This document shows positions 26,062-34,927 of a stretch of 64,000 bases of DNA, piece by piece; position 1 is the first letter of the stretch, and each line of letters opens with the position of its first letter. The DNA is from Streptomyces humi (GTDB taxonomy: Bacteria; Actinomycetota; Actinomycetes; Streptomycetales; Streptomycetaceae). The notes under the pieces were generated by a model, which was not told the DNA's origin, did no database searches, and was given only the letters and a program-made list of their open reading frames with translations. Made by a program: the position numbers and the translations under genes. The stretch is taken from the NCBI RefSeq assembly GCF_001005085.2, contig NZ_LBMU02000022.1:1-64000 (forward strand), written 5' to 3'.

Positions 26062-28830
26062 GTGGAGTCGATCGCCGGGACGATGGTCGGCCGTGAGAAC
26101 GAGCAGGAGACGCTGTCGGCGCTCGTGACGGACCCGGGAGGACGGGCCCTCGTCCTGCGGGGTGACACCGGGGTCGGCAAGAGCGCTCTGCTGGACTACA
26201 CCGCCGACATCGCGACGGCCGGGAAGCACCGGGTGATCAGGGCGGCCGGGGTGGAGGCCGAGTCGGAGCTGCCGTTCGCCGGGCTGCACCAGTTCCTGTA
26301 TCCGCTGCTCACCTACGTCGACCGGCTGGACGACGGCCACCGCAGGGTCTTCGACGTCGTCTTCGGCAGGGGCGGCGAGAGCGCGCCGCCCTCCGTCATG
26401 ACCCTCGGCATCGCCGTCCTGGACCTGCTCTCCCTCGCGGCGTCGCAGCAGCCGTTGTTGCTGGTCCTCGACGACGGCCAGTGGTTCGACACCTCCAGCA
26501 CCGAGGTGTGCGGCTTCGTGGGACGCCGGCTGACCGGCAGTTCGGTGAAGCTCGTCGTCGGTCTGCGCTGCGACGTGCCCTCCGGCTTCGACACGGCCGC
26601 CCTGACCGGCCTGACGGTGACCACCCTCTCGGAGAAGGCCTCCGAAGAACTGCTGGACATGCATCACCCCGGGCTGGATTCGAACATCCGCCGTCTCGTC
26701 CTGGACGAGGCGCAGGGGAACCCGCTGGCCCTGCTGGAACTGCCGCCCTATGTGCGCGGGCGCCGGGCGGAACGCACCCCCGAGGAACTGCTCGGCTACT
26801 CCGGCATCCCGCTCCCCCAGCGCCTCCAGCAGGTGTACGGCGCGCGCATCGAGTCCCTCGGCGGGCCGGTGCGGGCCGAACTGCTGCGCGGCGCCCTGGA
26901 CGGCGTCGGAGCGGGGACGGCGGCCGGCCGCACCCGGGGCACCCGTTACCGCATGGTGCACGCCGACGAGGCCGCGGCCTGCGGGCTGCTGGACATCGAC
27001 CCGCTCACCGGCGACTTCCTCTTCCGGCACCCGCTGGTGCGCTCGACGGTGGTCCAGATGGCCACCCCGAACGAGCGGCGGGTGGCGCACGCGGTGCTGG
27101 CGGGGGTGCACCGGGAGGACGTGGAGCGGCGGGCCACGCACCTGGCGGCGTCGACGGTGGACCCGGACGAGGAGGTGGCGGCCGCGCTGGAGCTGGCCGC
27201 GGAGTCCGCGACCCGGCGCGGCGGGGCACTGGCCGCCGTCGCGTGGCTGACCCGCGCGGCGGAGCTCAGCGAGAGCCGCGAGGACCGTTCCCGCCGGCTC
27301 GGCGACGCGGCCTTCATCGCCGGGCACGCGGGGCTGCTGGACCAGGCGCAGCAGCTGGTCCGCTCGGACACCGCGTCCGGGAGGCAGGAGTCCCCGGCCT
27401 CGGTGGTGACCTCCGCCTACGTCGCGCTGTACGAGGACGGGGACGTGCGGTCGTCCCGCCACCAGGTGCTGGCAGCGGTCGAGACCATCCGGGACAGCGG
27501 GGCACGGGAGCCGGACGAGGTGCTCACGCGTCTGGTCAACCTGCTGCTGGCGATCAGCCAGTACGCCGGCGACGAGACCGGCTGGGCGCAGGCGCACGAG
27601 GTACTGGGGTCCCTCGGCGACCTGGTGCCCCCGCTCTCCCGGATCTACCAGGACGCCTGGGGCGACGTGGTGCGCCGCGGCGCAGGGGTGGACGGGCGGG
27701 TGGACCGCGCCTTCGCCGAGCTGCGTGACCTCGAACCGTGGGACGTCAGCAGACTGGCGGTCGCGGCGTACCACGTGGACACCCTCAGCCGGTACCGGCC
27801 GCACCTCCAGCGCATCGTGGACCGGGAGGTGGAGACGGGGGCCATGGTCACCGGCATGACGATGCTGCACCTGATCATGCTCGACCAGATCGCGGTCGGC
27901 GAGTGGGCGGAGGCCGAGCGGACCGGGCAGCGCTGCCTGGAGCTGACGACCTCGCACCGGCACGCGCTGTTCGCCCATCACAGCCGGGCCTACCTCGGCC
28001 TGCTCGCCGCCCTGCGCGGCGACACCGACCACGCCCGCGAACTCCAGGCCCACGTCGACACCTGGGCCCGCCCCCGCGGCATCGGCTTCCTCACCCAGAT
28101 CACCGACACCATCGGCACCACCGCCGCCCTCGCCGAAGGCGACTACGAAGCCGCCTACCTCCACGCCATCGGCATCACACCCCCCGGCACCTTCACCCCC
28201 TACGCCCACCAAGCCCCCCGCACCCTGCTCGACCTCGTCGAAGCAGCCCTCCACACCGGCCGCACCGAACAAGCCCACGCCCACGCCCTCGCCGCCCACC
28301 ACGTGAACCTCCCCCACATCTCCCCCCGCCTCGCCCTCATCACCCACGGCGCCCTCGCCATGACCACCACCGACCCCACCCGAGCCACCCACCACTACAA
28401 CCAAGCCGAAAACCACCCCCACGCCCCCCACTTCCCCTACGAACTCGCCCGCATCCGCCTCGCCCACGGCACCCGCCTCCGACACACCCACGGACGCAAA
28501 GCAGCTCGCCACACCCTCACCCTCGCCGCAGAGGCCTTCCATCGACTCGGCGCACGCACCTGGACCGAACGCGCCCAAGCCGAACTACGGGCGGCCGGCG
28601 CGGCAGGGCTCACCTCCTCGGCGCACCTGGCGGCGCTGACCTGGCAGGAGCGCCGGATCGCCGATCTCGCGGCGGGCGGTCTCACCAACAAGGAGATCGG
28701 CGAACGCATGCACCTGTCACCGCGCACCGTCAGCTCACACCTCTACCGCGTCTTCCCCAAACTCGGCATCACCTCCCGCGCCGCCCTGCGCGACGCCCTG
28801 GGCAAGGCACCCGGCGAGCAGACCGTGTGA
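26062..28830 (+). CDS. LuxR family (LAL-type) ATPase regulator
   Basis: A 922-aa large ATP-binding regulator of the LuxR family. The N-terminal AAA-type ATPase has Walker A GDTGVGKS at 34-41 and Walker B LLLVLDDGQWFD; a long helical repeat region occupies the middle; the C-terminal LuxR helix-turn-helix is LTWQERRIADLAAGGLTNKE, then LSPRTVSSHLYRVFPKLGI. Such proteins activate catabolic or antibiotic pathways. The GTG at 26062 is preceded by GGAGTG. Codon choice changes abruptly at about 28010-28590: that segment uses almost only C-ending codons and is strongly C-skewed, unlike the rest, which suggests a mosaic origin. Confidence 0.9.
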   Translation: MESIAGTMVGRENEQETLSALVTDPGGRALVLRGDTGVGKSALLDYTADIATAGKHRVIRAAGVEAESELPFAGLHQFLYPLLTYVDRLDDGHRRVFDVVFGRGGESAPPSVMTLGIAVLDLLSLAASQQPLLLVLDDGQWFDTSSTEVCGFVGRRLTGSSVKLVVGLRCDVPSGFDTAALTGLTVTTLSEKASEELLDMHHPGLDSNIRRLVLDEAQGNPLALLELPPYVRGRRAERTPEELLGYSGIPLPQRLQQVYGARIESLGGPVRAELLRGALDGVGAGTAAGRTRGTRYRMVHADEAAACGLLDIDPLTGDFLFRHPLVRSTVVQMATPNERRVAHAVLAGVHREDVERRATHLAASTVDPDEEVAAALELAAESATRRGGALAAVAWLTRAAELSESREDRSRRLGDAAFIAGHAGLLDQAQQLVRSDTASGRQESPASVVTSAYVALYEDGDVRSSRHQVLAAVETIRDSGAREPDEVLTRLVNLLLAISQYAGDETGWAQAHEVLGSLGDLVPPLSRIYQDAWGDVVRRGAGVDGRVDRAFAELRDLEPWDVSRLAVAAYHVDTLSRYRPHLQRIVDREVETGAMVTGMTMLHLIMLDQIAVGEWAEAERTGQRCLELTTSHRHALFAHHSRAYLGLLAALRGDTDHARELQAHVDTWARPRGIGFLTQITDTIGTTAALAEGDYEAAYLHAIGITPPGTFTPYAHQAPRTLLDLVEAALHTGRTEQAHAHALAAHHVNLPHISPRLALITHGALAMTTTDPTRATHHYNQAENHPHAPHFPYELARIRLAHGTRLRHTHGRKAARHTLTLAAEAFHRLGARTWTERAQAELRAAGAAGLTSSAHLAALTWQERRIADLAAGGLTNKEIGERMHLSPRTVSSHLYRVFPKLGITSRAALRDALGKAPGEQTV

Positions 28831-28889
28831 CGCCCGTGCGCGTCCCGGCGGCCGGGGCGGGGCGCCGGGCCCGGCCGGCACCGCGGCAC

Positions 28890-29693
28890 CTACGCCGGGT
28901 GGGCGTGCAGGCCGCGTTCGTCCAGCCAGCCGAGCACGTAGTCGGCGACGTGCCGCCACCCGGCGTCGACGACCAGGGAGTGGGCGCGGTCCGCGAACTG
29001 CTTCAGGTCGGTGACGGCCGTGGAGTCGCCGTACTGCTTGTACACCGCGCGGGTGGCGGCGTCGGGCACGAGCAGGTCCTCCTGGCCGGAGATCAGCAGG
29101 AGCGGGCCGCGGTCCGCGTTGCCGACGTCCACCCGGGTGCGGGGGCTGCGCGCCGCGCCGGCGTACCCGAGGTCGGCGAGCAGACGGCGGGGGGTCGGGA
29201 CCACATAGCGTTCGAAGAGGCGGGCGGCCTCCTCGGCCCCGACGGTGTTCGCGAAGGCCTGCTGGAACCGGGTCGGTGACAGCGTGACCAGGCCACCGGC
29301 CTCGTCGGCGGCGCCGGGAGTCCACAGCGGGGACGGTGTGGCGGACAGCGGTACGTCGTTGACCGGGGCAGGCGCGATGGCCACCGCGGCCCGTCCGATG
29401 TTGGCGCCGATCAGGTGCTGGGCGATCAGACCGCCGACGGAGTGGCCGACGATCACCGGGGCGATGTCGAACGAGCGCACGATGTGCGCGTAGTGGTCGG
29501 TGAGCACGTCCAGGCCGACGCCCGCGAACACGTCCGAGGCGGAGGTGCGCACCTCACGGGCGGCGGCCGCCTCCCCCGGCCAGCCCGGGGTGAGGGCCAG
29601 GAACCCGCGGCTGGCGAAACGCTCGGCCCATGACTCCCAGGAAAGCGCGTGCAGCCACGCGCCGTGGATGAAGACGACGGGAGTACGGTTCAC
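28890..29693 (-). CDS. Alpha/beta hydrolase
   Basis: A 267-aa cytoplasmic alpha/beta-hydrolase. It has FIHGAWLHALSWESW (oxyanion region), the nucleophile elbow GHSVGG with Ser, an acid residue in LLLISGQEDLLVP and the late His in FADRAHSLVVDAGW. The ATG at 29693 is followed by a compact fold without a signal. It is convergent with the LAL regulator. Esterase or lactonase roles are possible. Confidence 0.9.
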   Translation of the reverse strand: MNRTPVVFIHGAWLHALSWESWAERFASRGFLALTPGWPGEAAAAREVRTSASDVFAGVGLDVLTDHYAHIVRSFDIAPVIVGHSVGGLIAQHLIGANIGRAAVAIAPAPVNDVPLSATPSPLWTPGAADEAGGLVTLSPTRFQQAFANTVGAEEAARLFERYVVPTPRRLLADLGYAGAARSPRTRVDVGNADRGPLLLISGQEDLLVPDAATRAVYKQYGDSTAVTDLKQFADRAHSLVVDAGWRHVADYVLGWLDERGLHAHPA

Positions 29694-30017
29694 GGCTGGC
29701 TCCTCCGAGCATGACGACCGCCGCCCGGCACCGGCACACGGGCGACGGTTCCAGGATCGTTCAGCCGCAGGTCAGGGGCGACAGTCGAATGACTTAATGT
29801 TGGGCCGCCGATGGCCGCCGAGGTCCCTGCGCACCGCTTCCGGGCCGCCTCGCACGGGCTGCCCGGAGGTGGACAGCGGTCCGCCTGCCGGGCACCGGTC
29901 GTCCGCCGCACCGTCGATGACTTGGATGCCGGACGGTCAAGTTACTTATGTACGACGCCGCCGCGACGACGAGAGTAGGTCGGGCCAGCATCCGCCGGAG
30001 AGAAGGACCAACTCGTC
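29694..30017. other. Divergent intergenic region
   Basis: This 324-bp gap separates the hydrolase and the SsgA-like gene. An AT-richer stretch near 29935-29955 (CAAGTTACTTATGTACGAC) may hold the SsgA-like promoter. Nothing else is supported. Confidence 0.5.
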
Positions 30018-30488
30018 ATGAGCGGCAACCGACCCGAGCTACAGGCCCGAACGACAGGGCCGTACGACAGCCCTGAGCTGATCTTGGACATCGAGCGTGT
30101 GCTGGACGTCTCCGCCCGCCAGCCCATCAGGGCGGAGTTCCGGTTCGACCCGGAGTCCCCCCTGGTCGTGTGCGTGGAGTTCGTGATCGAGGGCGGCCCG
30201 CGTGTCATGTGGCGGATCGGTCGTGACCTCCTCCAGCAGGGGCTGTACTCGGTGAGCGGTCTCGGGGACGTCCAGATCTGGCCGTCGCACCCCGAGGACC
30301 GGGCCACCGCGCTGCTTCAGCTGGCCTCCCGGGACATGGCGGCCCTGTTCGAACTGCCCGTGCCGCCGCTGGCGGAGTGGCTGGACCACACCTACCGGTT
30401 GGTTCCCGCCGGTCACGAACTCACCGAGATCGACTGGGACGTCGCCACCGCGGACCTGCTCCAGGAGCCGGGGGCTCGGTCCGACTGA
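30018..30488 (+). CDS. SsgA family sporulation/cell division regulator
   Basis: A 156-aa SsgA-like protein (SALP), a family restricted to morphologically complex actinomycetes that places septa and remodels peptidoglycan during sporulation. The conserved core is complete: PIRAEFRFDPESPLVVCVEF, then GPRVMWRIGRDLLQQGL, DVQIWPSHPEDR and LFELPVPPLAEWLDHTYRLV. The ATG at 30018 follows GAGAGAAGGACC. It is a lone gene. Confidence 0.95.
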   Translation: MSGNRPELQARTTGPYDSPELILDIERVLDVSARQPIRAEFRFDPESPLVVCVEFVIEGGPRVMWRIGRDLLQQGLYSVSGLGDVQIWPSHPEDRATALLQLASRDMAALFELPVPPLAEWLDHTYRLVPAGHELTEIDWDVATADLLQEPGARSD

Positions 30489-30530
30489 CCGGGAGGGGTC
30501 GGTCAGGGCCGGAGCGCCGTCTTGTCGCGC

Positions 30531-30655
30531 CGCCGGGCGTGAGGGCCGTACCGCTGCCGACCGTGACAGCCGTGTCGCTGCCGGCCGTATCCCGCCGGGC
30601 GTGAGGGCCGGGTCGCCGCCGACCGTGACAGCCGTGTCGCTGCCGGCCGTGGGTG
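30531..30655. repeat. Two ~62-bp direct repeats
   Basis: Two copies of a segment running from CCGGGCGTGAGGGCCG to GTGACAGCCGTGTCGCTGCC, plus CGGCCGT, start near 30534 and 30596, just before the 3' end of the methyltransferase gene. Confidence 0.75.
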
Positions 30656-30674
30656 AGGCAGGCGGGCTCTCGGC

Positions 30675-31658
30675 TCAGTGCTCGGGGCGTCGGGCCGCGA
30701 CGAGGACGGGGCCGCCCGGAACGGTCGGGAAGGTGTTCGTCTCCCCCAGCCCGAGGGCTTCGAGTTCCTCGGTCATACGGGCGGTGTCGAAGGAGTTGCC
30801 GCCGCCGCGCACCGCGGTCCACCGGCCGACGGAGCGGCGCAGCGGGTCCTCGGCGACCGGATTGGTCCCCGCGACCAGCCACGCCCCCGGCGCCAGCGCC
30901 TCGGCGAGCCGGGGCAGGGCCGCTGCCAGGGCCACCTCCGACAGGAACGGCGCCGGCAGCCAGACCAGTTGGTAGGCGTCCTTCTCCGACACGTCCACCG
31001 CGTCCCTCAGGCTCAGGGACACCCGGGCGGCCACCGCCGGGTCCGCGGCGGCCAGTTCGGCACGTCCCAGGTCCAGCGCCCGCTCCAGTACGTCGATGCC
31101 CTCCACCCTCGTACCGGGAAGGCGCTCGGCCAGCGCCAGGGCCAGCGCGCCGACGCCGGTGCCCACGTCGAGGACCCGGCTTCCCTCGGCCGCCAGCCGC
31201 TCCGCACAGCCGGCCAGTCGCGGCACGATCTTCCCGGCGAGCGCCCGCCCGGTCGCGGCGGAGGCCCGTCCCTGGTCGAGCAGCACCTCGTCGCTCTGCG
31301 CACCCCAGCCGCCTTCCGGCGTGCCCGCGCCGTCGGAGGCGGCGGCGACGGCCTGCCGCAGCGAGCTGAGCTTCGCCGCCGACGCGCTGCCCGCCGTCGC
31401 CGCGTCGGCCTGCGGGAGCGAGGGGTGGAGGACGTACCCGTCGGGGCCTCGACGGACCAGGCCCACGCTCTCCAGGACCGCGGTGCGCCGCGGATCGCGC
31501 AGGAGCACGTCGTCGAGGGGCTCCGACAGGGCCTGCCGCTGGGTGCTCACGAGCGCGGCCATGGCCCATACGGCGGCTTCCAGGACGGCCGCGGGGTCGT
31601 CACCGAGCACCAGGACGGGTCCCTCGGAGGACTCGGCGGGTTCGGGCGGTGCGGACAT
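30675..31658 (-). CDS. SAM-dependent methyltransferase
   Basis: A 327-aa methyltransferase. A winged-helix-like N-terminal region (about 1-110) is followed by the Rossmann-type SAM domain with motif I VLDVGTGVGALALALAE, then the acidic residue in VEGIDVLERAL and motif IV-like AYQLVWLPAPFLSE. The ATG at 31658 follows GGAGG. The layout resembles small-molecule O- or N-methyltransferases of secondary metabolism. CACGTGTG/ACACAT words lie immediately upstream. Confidence 0.88.
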   Translation of the reverse strand: MSAPPEPAESSEGPVLVLGDDPAAVLEAAVWAMAALVSTQRQALSEPLDDVLLRDPRRTAVLESVGLVRRGPDGYVLHPSLPQADAATAGSASAAKLSSLRQAVAAASDGAGTPEGGWGAQSDEVLLDQGRASAATGRALAGKIVPRLAGCAERLAAEGSRVLDVGTGVGALALALAERLPGTRVEGIDVLERALDLGRAELAAADPAVAARVSLSLRDAVDVSEKDAYQLVWLPAPFLSEVALAAALPRLAEALAPGAWLVAGTNPVAEDPLRRSVGRWTAVRGGGNSFDTARMTEELEALGLGETNTFPTVPGGPVLVAARRPEH

Positions 31659-31807
31659 GGGGCCTCCGGAGCTGCACTGCTGCGACACGTGTGTCACACC
31701 TTCGCACACATAGGGTGCCACAGAAAGGTGTGAGTGGACAGGGCCGCCGGTCCTGCGCCGGTCGGGTCCCGGTTCTCCCGGCGGTCCCGTGCTCCTGCCG
31801 GGTCCGC

Positions 31808-32848
31808 TCATGGCACGGGGGGCCGAGGGCCGGTGTCGGACCAGGAGACGGCGGTCACCGCGGTGGCCGCGGCCACCGAGGCCAGACGCGCGTAGTCGAG
31901 GGTGTCCGGCACATCGCTCGGCCGGTGGTAGTGGGGATTGCGGAAGTTCGCGGTGTCCGTCAGCATCAGCGCGGGAATGCCGCGGTTCCAGAACGGCGCG
32001 TGGTCGCTGCGCCCCAGGTGGTTGGCGGGTGGCACGGCCAGCCCGATCAGCAGGCCCAGCGGACCGTCGGGCCGCGGGTCCCGCAGCAGCAGGGCCGGCA
32101 ACGCGGTGGGTGCCGCCGCGGCGGCCCGCTGCCAGGTCCCGGCGGCCGCCGCCGAGGAACGCCGGTGCACCACGAGGGTGAAGTCGCCCCGGTGGCCGCC
32201 GGCCCGGGTCGCGGCCGACGCCTCGGGGAAGAACCTCTCGAAGCCGACCGGGAGCCGCTGGGTGCCCGGGGCGTCCGAGAAGTATCCGACCGACTCCAGG
32301 CAGATCATCCCGCGCACCTCGGGGCCGCGGCCGAGTTCGCGGGCCGCCTGACGGGCGCCGATCAGTCCGAGTTCCTCCATGTCGAACACGGCGAGGACGA
32401 CACGCGGCGGGACGGGCGCCCCGGCCAGCAGCCGTGCCGTCTCCAGGACCACCGCCACCCCGGAGGCGTTGTCGTCCGCGCCCGGACTGCCACTGACACT
32501 GTCCAGATGGGCACCGACCACCACGACCGGCCCGGCGCCGGCCCCGGGCAGGGTGGCGACGAGGTTCGCGCCGCGCAGCCGCGGGTGGAGGCGGGGCTTG
32601 AGGGCGAGCGCGCGGTGACCGTGCCGGTCCGTCGCGCCGAGCTGCCAGCGCGCTTCGAACGGGCGTCGGCGTACCAGCCAGCCGGCGGCGGCCAGTTCCT
32701 CCCGGACGTACGCCTCGGCCCGCTCCATCGCCGCCGGTGCCCGGCGGCGGCTGCGCGGTCCGGCGGCGAGGAACTCCACGTGCCGGCGCAGCCGGGCGGG
32801 GTCCGGGAGGGCTTGCGAACCCGGCTGCGCCGTCGGGTCGTTCGTCAT
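31808..32848 (-). CDS. M28 family metallopeptidase
   Basis: A 346-aa zinc aminopeptidase-fold protein. The ligands are visible in order: VGAHLDSVSGSPGADDNASG (His and bridging Asp), FDMEELGLIGA (Glu-Glu), LESVGY and the final NPHYHRPSDVPDTLDY (His). There is no signal peptide in the frame starting at ATG 32848, so it may be cytoplasmic or non-classically exported. It likely removes N-terminal residues from peptides. Upstream of the start lie about 680 bp of non-coding DNA. Confidence 0.9.
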   Translation of the reverse strand: MTNDPTAQPGSQALPDPARLRRHVEFLAAGPRSRRRAPAAMERAEAYVREELAAAGWLVRRRPFEARWQLGATDRHGHRALALKPRLHPRLRGANLVATLPGAGAGPVVVVGAHLDSVSGSPGADDNASGVAVVLETARLLAGAPVPPRVVLAVFDMEELGLIGARQAARELGRGPEVRGMICLESVGYFSDAPGTQRLPVGFERFFPEASAATRAGGHRGDFTLVVHRRSSAAAAGTWQRAAAAAPTALPALLLRDPRPDGPLGLLIGLAVPPANHLGRSDHAPFWNRGIPALMLTDTANFRNPHYHRPSDVPDTLDYARLASVAAATAVTAVSWSDTGPRPPVP

Positions 32849-33530
32849 CCGGCACTCCGGTCTGCGCGGGATCAAGGTCGCCGGACAAACTAACAGGGCC
32901 GCGTGTCCCGGCAGATGTGCCGTTCCGCCCGGCCGTGTCCTTGCCACCTCGGGCGTCTCGGAGCGATTTCCCCGGCCGCCCCGTGAACCCGGCGTGCCTC
33001 CAATCCCGTTTCCCCAGAGAAGAGCCCCTGCGCCCAGGATGTTCATTGGCTGGCCTGGTCGCAGGACGGGGCGGCCGTCCTCGTGCTCTTCCCCGACATG
33101 AGGGCGGCCGCGCCACCCACACACCTTCCGGCGTCCGGGCCGCGACGCCGTGGACCGGCTCTGCGGGCGACCCTGGCGATCACACCCGCGGACCGGCACT
33201 TACCCGGACTGTGCGCGGGCGGCCCGGGGAGGACTCCGGCCACCGGTGCGGAGACGGGACCCGACCGCTCGCGGTGTGGCTGGACTCCGAGTCCCGTCGC
33301 GGCTCCGCCGCCCGCGTGTCCGACGGCAGAGCCTTCCGGCCAGGGAACGACGGCAGGGCCTTCCGGCCAGGGAACGACGGCAGGGCCTTCCGGCCAGGGA
33401 ACGACGGCAGGGCCTCCCGGTCAGGGAACGACGGCAGAGCCTTGTCAGGGAATGGGTGCCGCGGGCCGGAGAGGTTCAGCACCACTTCGCGCGACGGCGG
33501 ACCGGGCAGCCGGGCACCGTCCCGGGCGCC
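32849..33530. other. Intergenic region with 27-bp repeat
   Basis: This 682-bp region between the M28 gene and a hypothetical gene shows no credible gene. Its only structure is the 27-bp tandem repeat at 33325-33459. Confidence 0.6.
33325..33459. repeat. 27-bp tandem repeat, four units plus a partial
   Basis: Units beginning GGCAGRGCCTTCCGGCCAGG (then GAACGAC) start at 33325, 33352, 33379 and 33406, and a shortened, diverged copy starts at 33433. The units abut without spacers, so this is a minisatellite rather than a CRISPR array. Confidence 0.92.
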
Positions 33531-34157
33531 TCAGGGGTACATGGCCCGGTGGCTGCGGAAGGCGAACGCGTCGCCCGAGCTCAGGAGGGTCACGATCTGT
33601 ACGCAGAACTCCCGGTACTCCGCCTCCTGTTCCTCCGGCAAGGTCACGGAGACGACCGGTTCCTGGGGCACGACAGGCAGCAGGGTGTCCAGCAGTTCCT
33701 CCGGCGGAGGCAGCAGCAGCACGTCCATGACGCGCCGGAAGAGGTCGACGAGGTCCTGCTCCGCCTGCGCCGGTTCGGCACCCGTCCGGACCTGTCCGGG
33801 CCGCTGGATCCTTCCGTTCTCGACGAACAGATCGAGGCAGGCCGTCAGGTGTCCCAGGTCGGCCGCGGCCACCTCGGTCGGGTACAGACCGGTCAGCTGG
33901 TCGCCACGCGCGCTGTACAGGGTGTAGCGCGGTTGCTCGGCCGACGGCTCGGCGGACGGCTCGACCGGATGCCACCGGGACCACACCGGCAGCTTCAGCA
34001 GTACCTGGACCCAGCTGTCGTAGGCATCCGAGATGATCCGCTCCTCGCCGGATCCGGGACCCTCGCTGTGCAGTCGGTACAGGTGGCGCAGGAGCGGTTC
34101 CTCCAGGCTCTGGAACTTCGCGAAGAACACCGGGTCGTCAGGGACCAGGACGTACAC
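33531..34157 (-). CDS. Hypothetical protein
   Basis: A 208-aa soluble acidic protein beginning VYVLVPDDPVFFAKFQSLEE and containing helical segments (LGHLTACLDLFVENGRI, EQDLVDLFRRVMDVLLLPP) and a late VPQEPVVSVTLPEEQEAEYR. GAGGAGGAG before the GTG at 34157 fixes the start. No family is recognised. It is divergent from the SARP gene, with two facing copies of the shared operator in the 770-bp gap. Confidence 0.75.
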   Translation of the reverse strand: MYVLVPDDPVFFAKFQSLEEPLLRHLYRLHSEGPGSGEERIISDAYDSWVQVLLKLPVWSRWHPVEPSAEPSAEQPRYTLYSARGDQLTGLYPTEVAAADLGHLTACLDLFVENGRIQRPGQVRTGAEPAQAEQDLVDLFRRVMDVLLLPPPEELLDTLLPVVPQEPVVSVTLPEEQEAEYREFCVQIVTLLSSGDAFAFRSHRAMYP

Positions 34158-34362
34158 GGGTGCTCCTCCTCTCACCGGCGGTGACCGGGCCGGCGTGCGG
34201 TCGGCCGGACCGCTGTCGCGCGGCCGCGCGTGTGCACCGGACCCGGCCGGGCACCGCCCGGCCGGCGAAGACCCCTCATGAGGTGAACGGAACCGGCCCC
34301 GCCGGGGTTCACGGCCTGTTCAGAGGCGTCCGCGCCGGATCCCTCGGCACCCACGACCGGAA

Positions 34363-34385
34363 AGTAACCGTCTTGACAGGTGACG
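34363..34385 (+). promoter_or_regulatory. Operator copy 3 with TTGACA
   Basis: AGTAACC, GTCTTGACA, GGTGACG. The centre supplies a consensus -35 TTGACA at 34373-34378 reading towards the SARP gene. Confidence 0.7.
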
Positions 34386-34413
34386 CAAGGACATGGGAGG
34401 GTCGCAGTGAAGT

Positions 34414-34436
34414 CGTCACCGGTCAAAACGGTTACT
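34414..34436 (-). promoter_or_regulatory. Operator copy 4
   Basis: CGTCACC, GGTCAAAAC, GGTTACT, an inverted copy of operator 3 (19 of 21 core bases). Its TTGACC reads left, towards the hypothetical gene. The two operator centres are 51 bp apart, about five helical turns. Confidence 0.7.
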
Positions 34437-34927
34437 GGTTGGTGCGAGGAGGCACACATGTCGATCGCGGACCCGGTCACACCCCGACCGTCATTCGACG
34501 CATCGGGGAACCGGCCCGGGAAGAAGTGCCGAGTCAGTGGACGGATCCCGACACACGTGACCGCTGACACCCTCGTGGTGGCACCGGGCGTGACCACGAG
34601 CGGTTCCGGCCGCGGCCGGCGCACACCACCGGTCCGCCACGAAGAAGAGCGGCACGGTGGCCTCGTGTCGGCACACCCCGCAAGCCGTTCCGCCCCTTCG
34701 GAGGTTCATGACATGTCCGCTCACCTCCCGCGTACGCGGAACCCCCGTGACACCCGGCACGGGGCGTCCCTCGGGTGCGAAAACATGTCACGCGACATGG
34801 CTAAACTTCGCGGTCTTGGCAACAAGCTCCTCGGCAGGACACGGCCTGGCCCCCCACCGCTGCTGTGACAGCAGACCGGACGGGCAACCAGCAGCACCAG
34901 ATGAGAAACAGCGAGGCCAGCCGCGAG

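Larger units (their letters stand above)
34158..34927. other. Long divergent regulatory gap before SARP
   Basis: This 770-bp gap holds operator copies 3 and 4 (34363-34385 and 34414-34436). A GAGGAGG Shine-Dalgarno sequence lies before an ATG at 34458, but the frame that follows does not look coding. ACACATGTC overlaps that ATG, and a dyad AACATGTC/GACATGG lies near 34784-34800. No gene is supported. Confidence 0.55.

Noticed and set aside
25963..28578. An 871-residue open frame on the minus strand
   Set aside because: Antisense to the LAL regulator with Walker and HTH motifs; composition is Gly/Val-rich noise.
30675..33122. A single 815-residue minus-strand protein
   Set aside because: Only the last 327 residues are a methyltransferase; the first part overlaps the M28 peptidase in another frame. 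The ATG at 31658 with GGAGG is the natural start.
33325..33459. A CRISPR array
   Set aside because: The 27-bp units abut with no spacers and no cas genes are present.
34380..34868. A plus-strand gene with a GAGGAGG site at its internal ATG
   Set aside because: The Shine-Dalgarno sequence is good but the product is low-complexity, and operators and dyads occupy the same DNA. A short leader peptide cannot be excluded.
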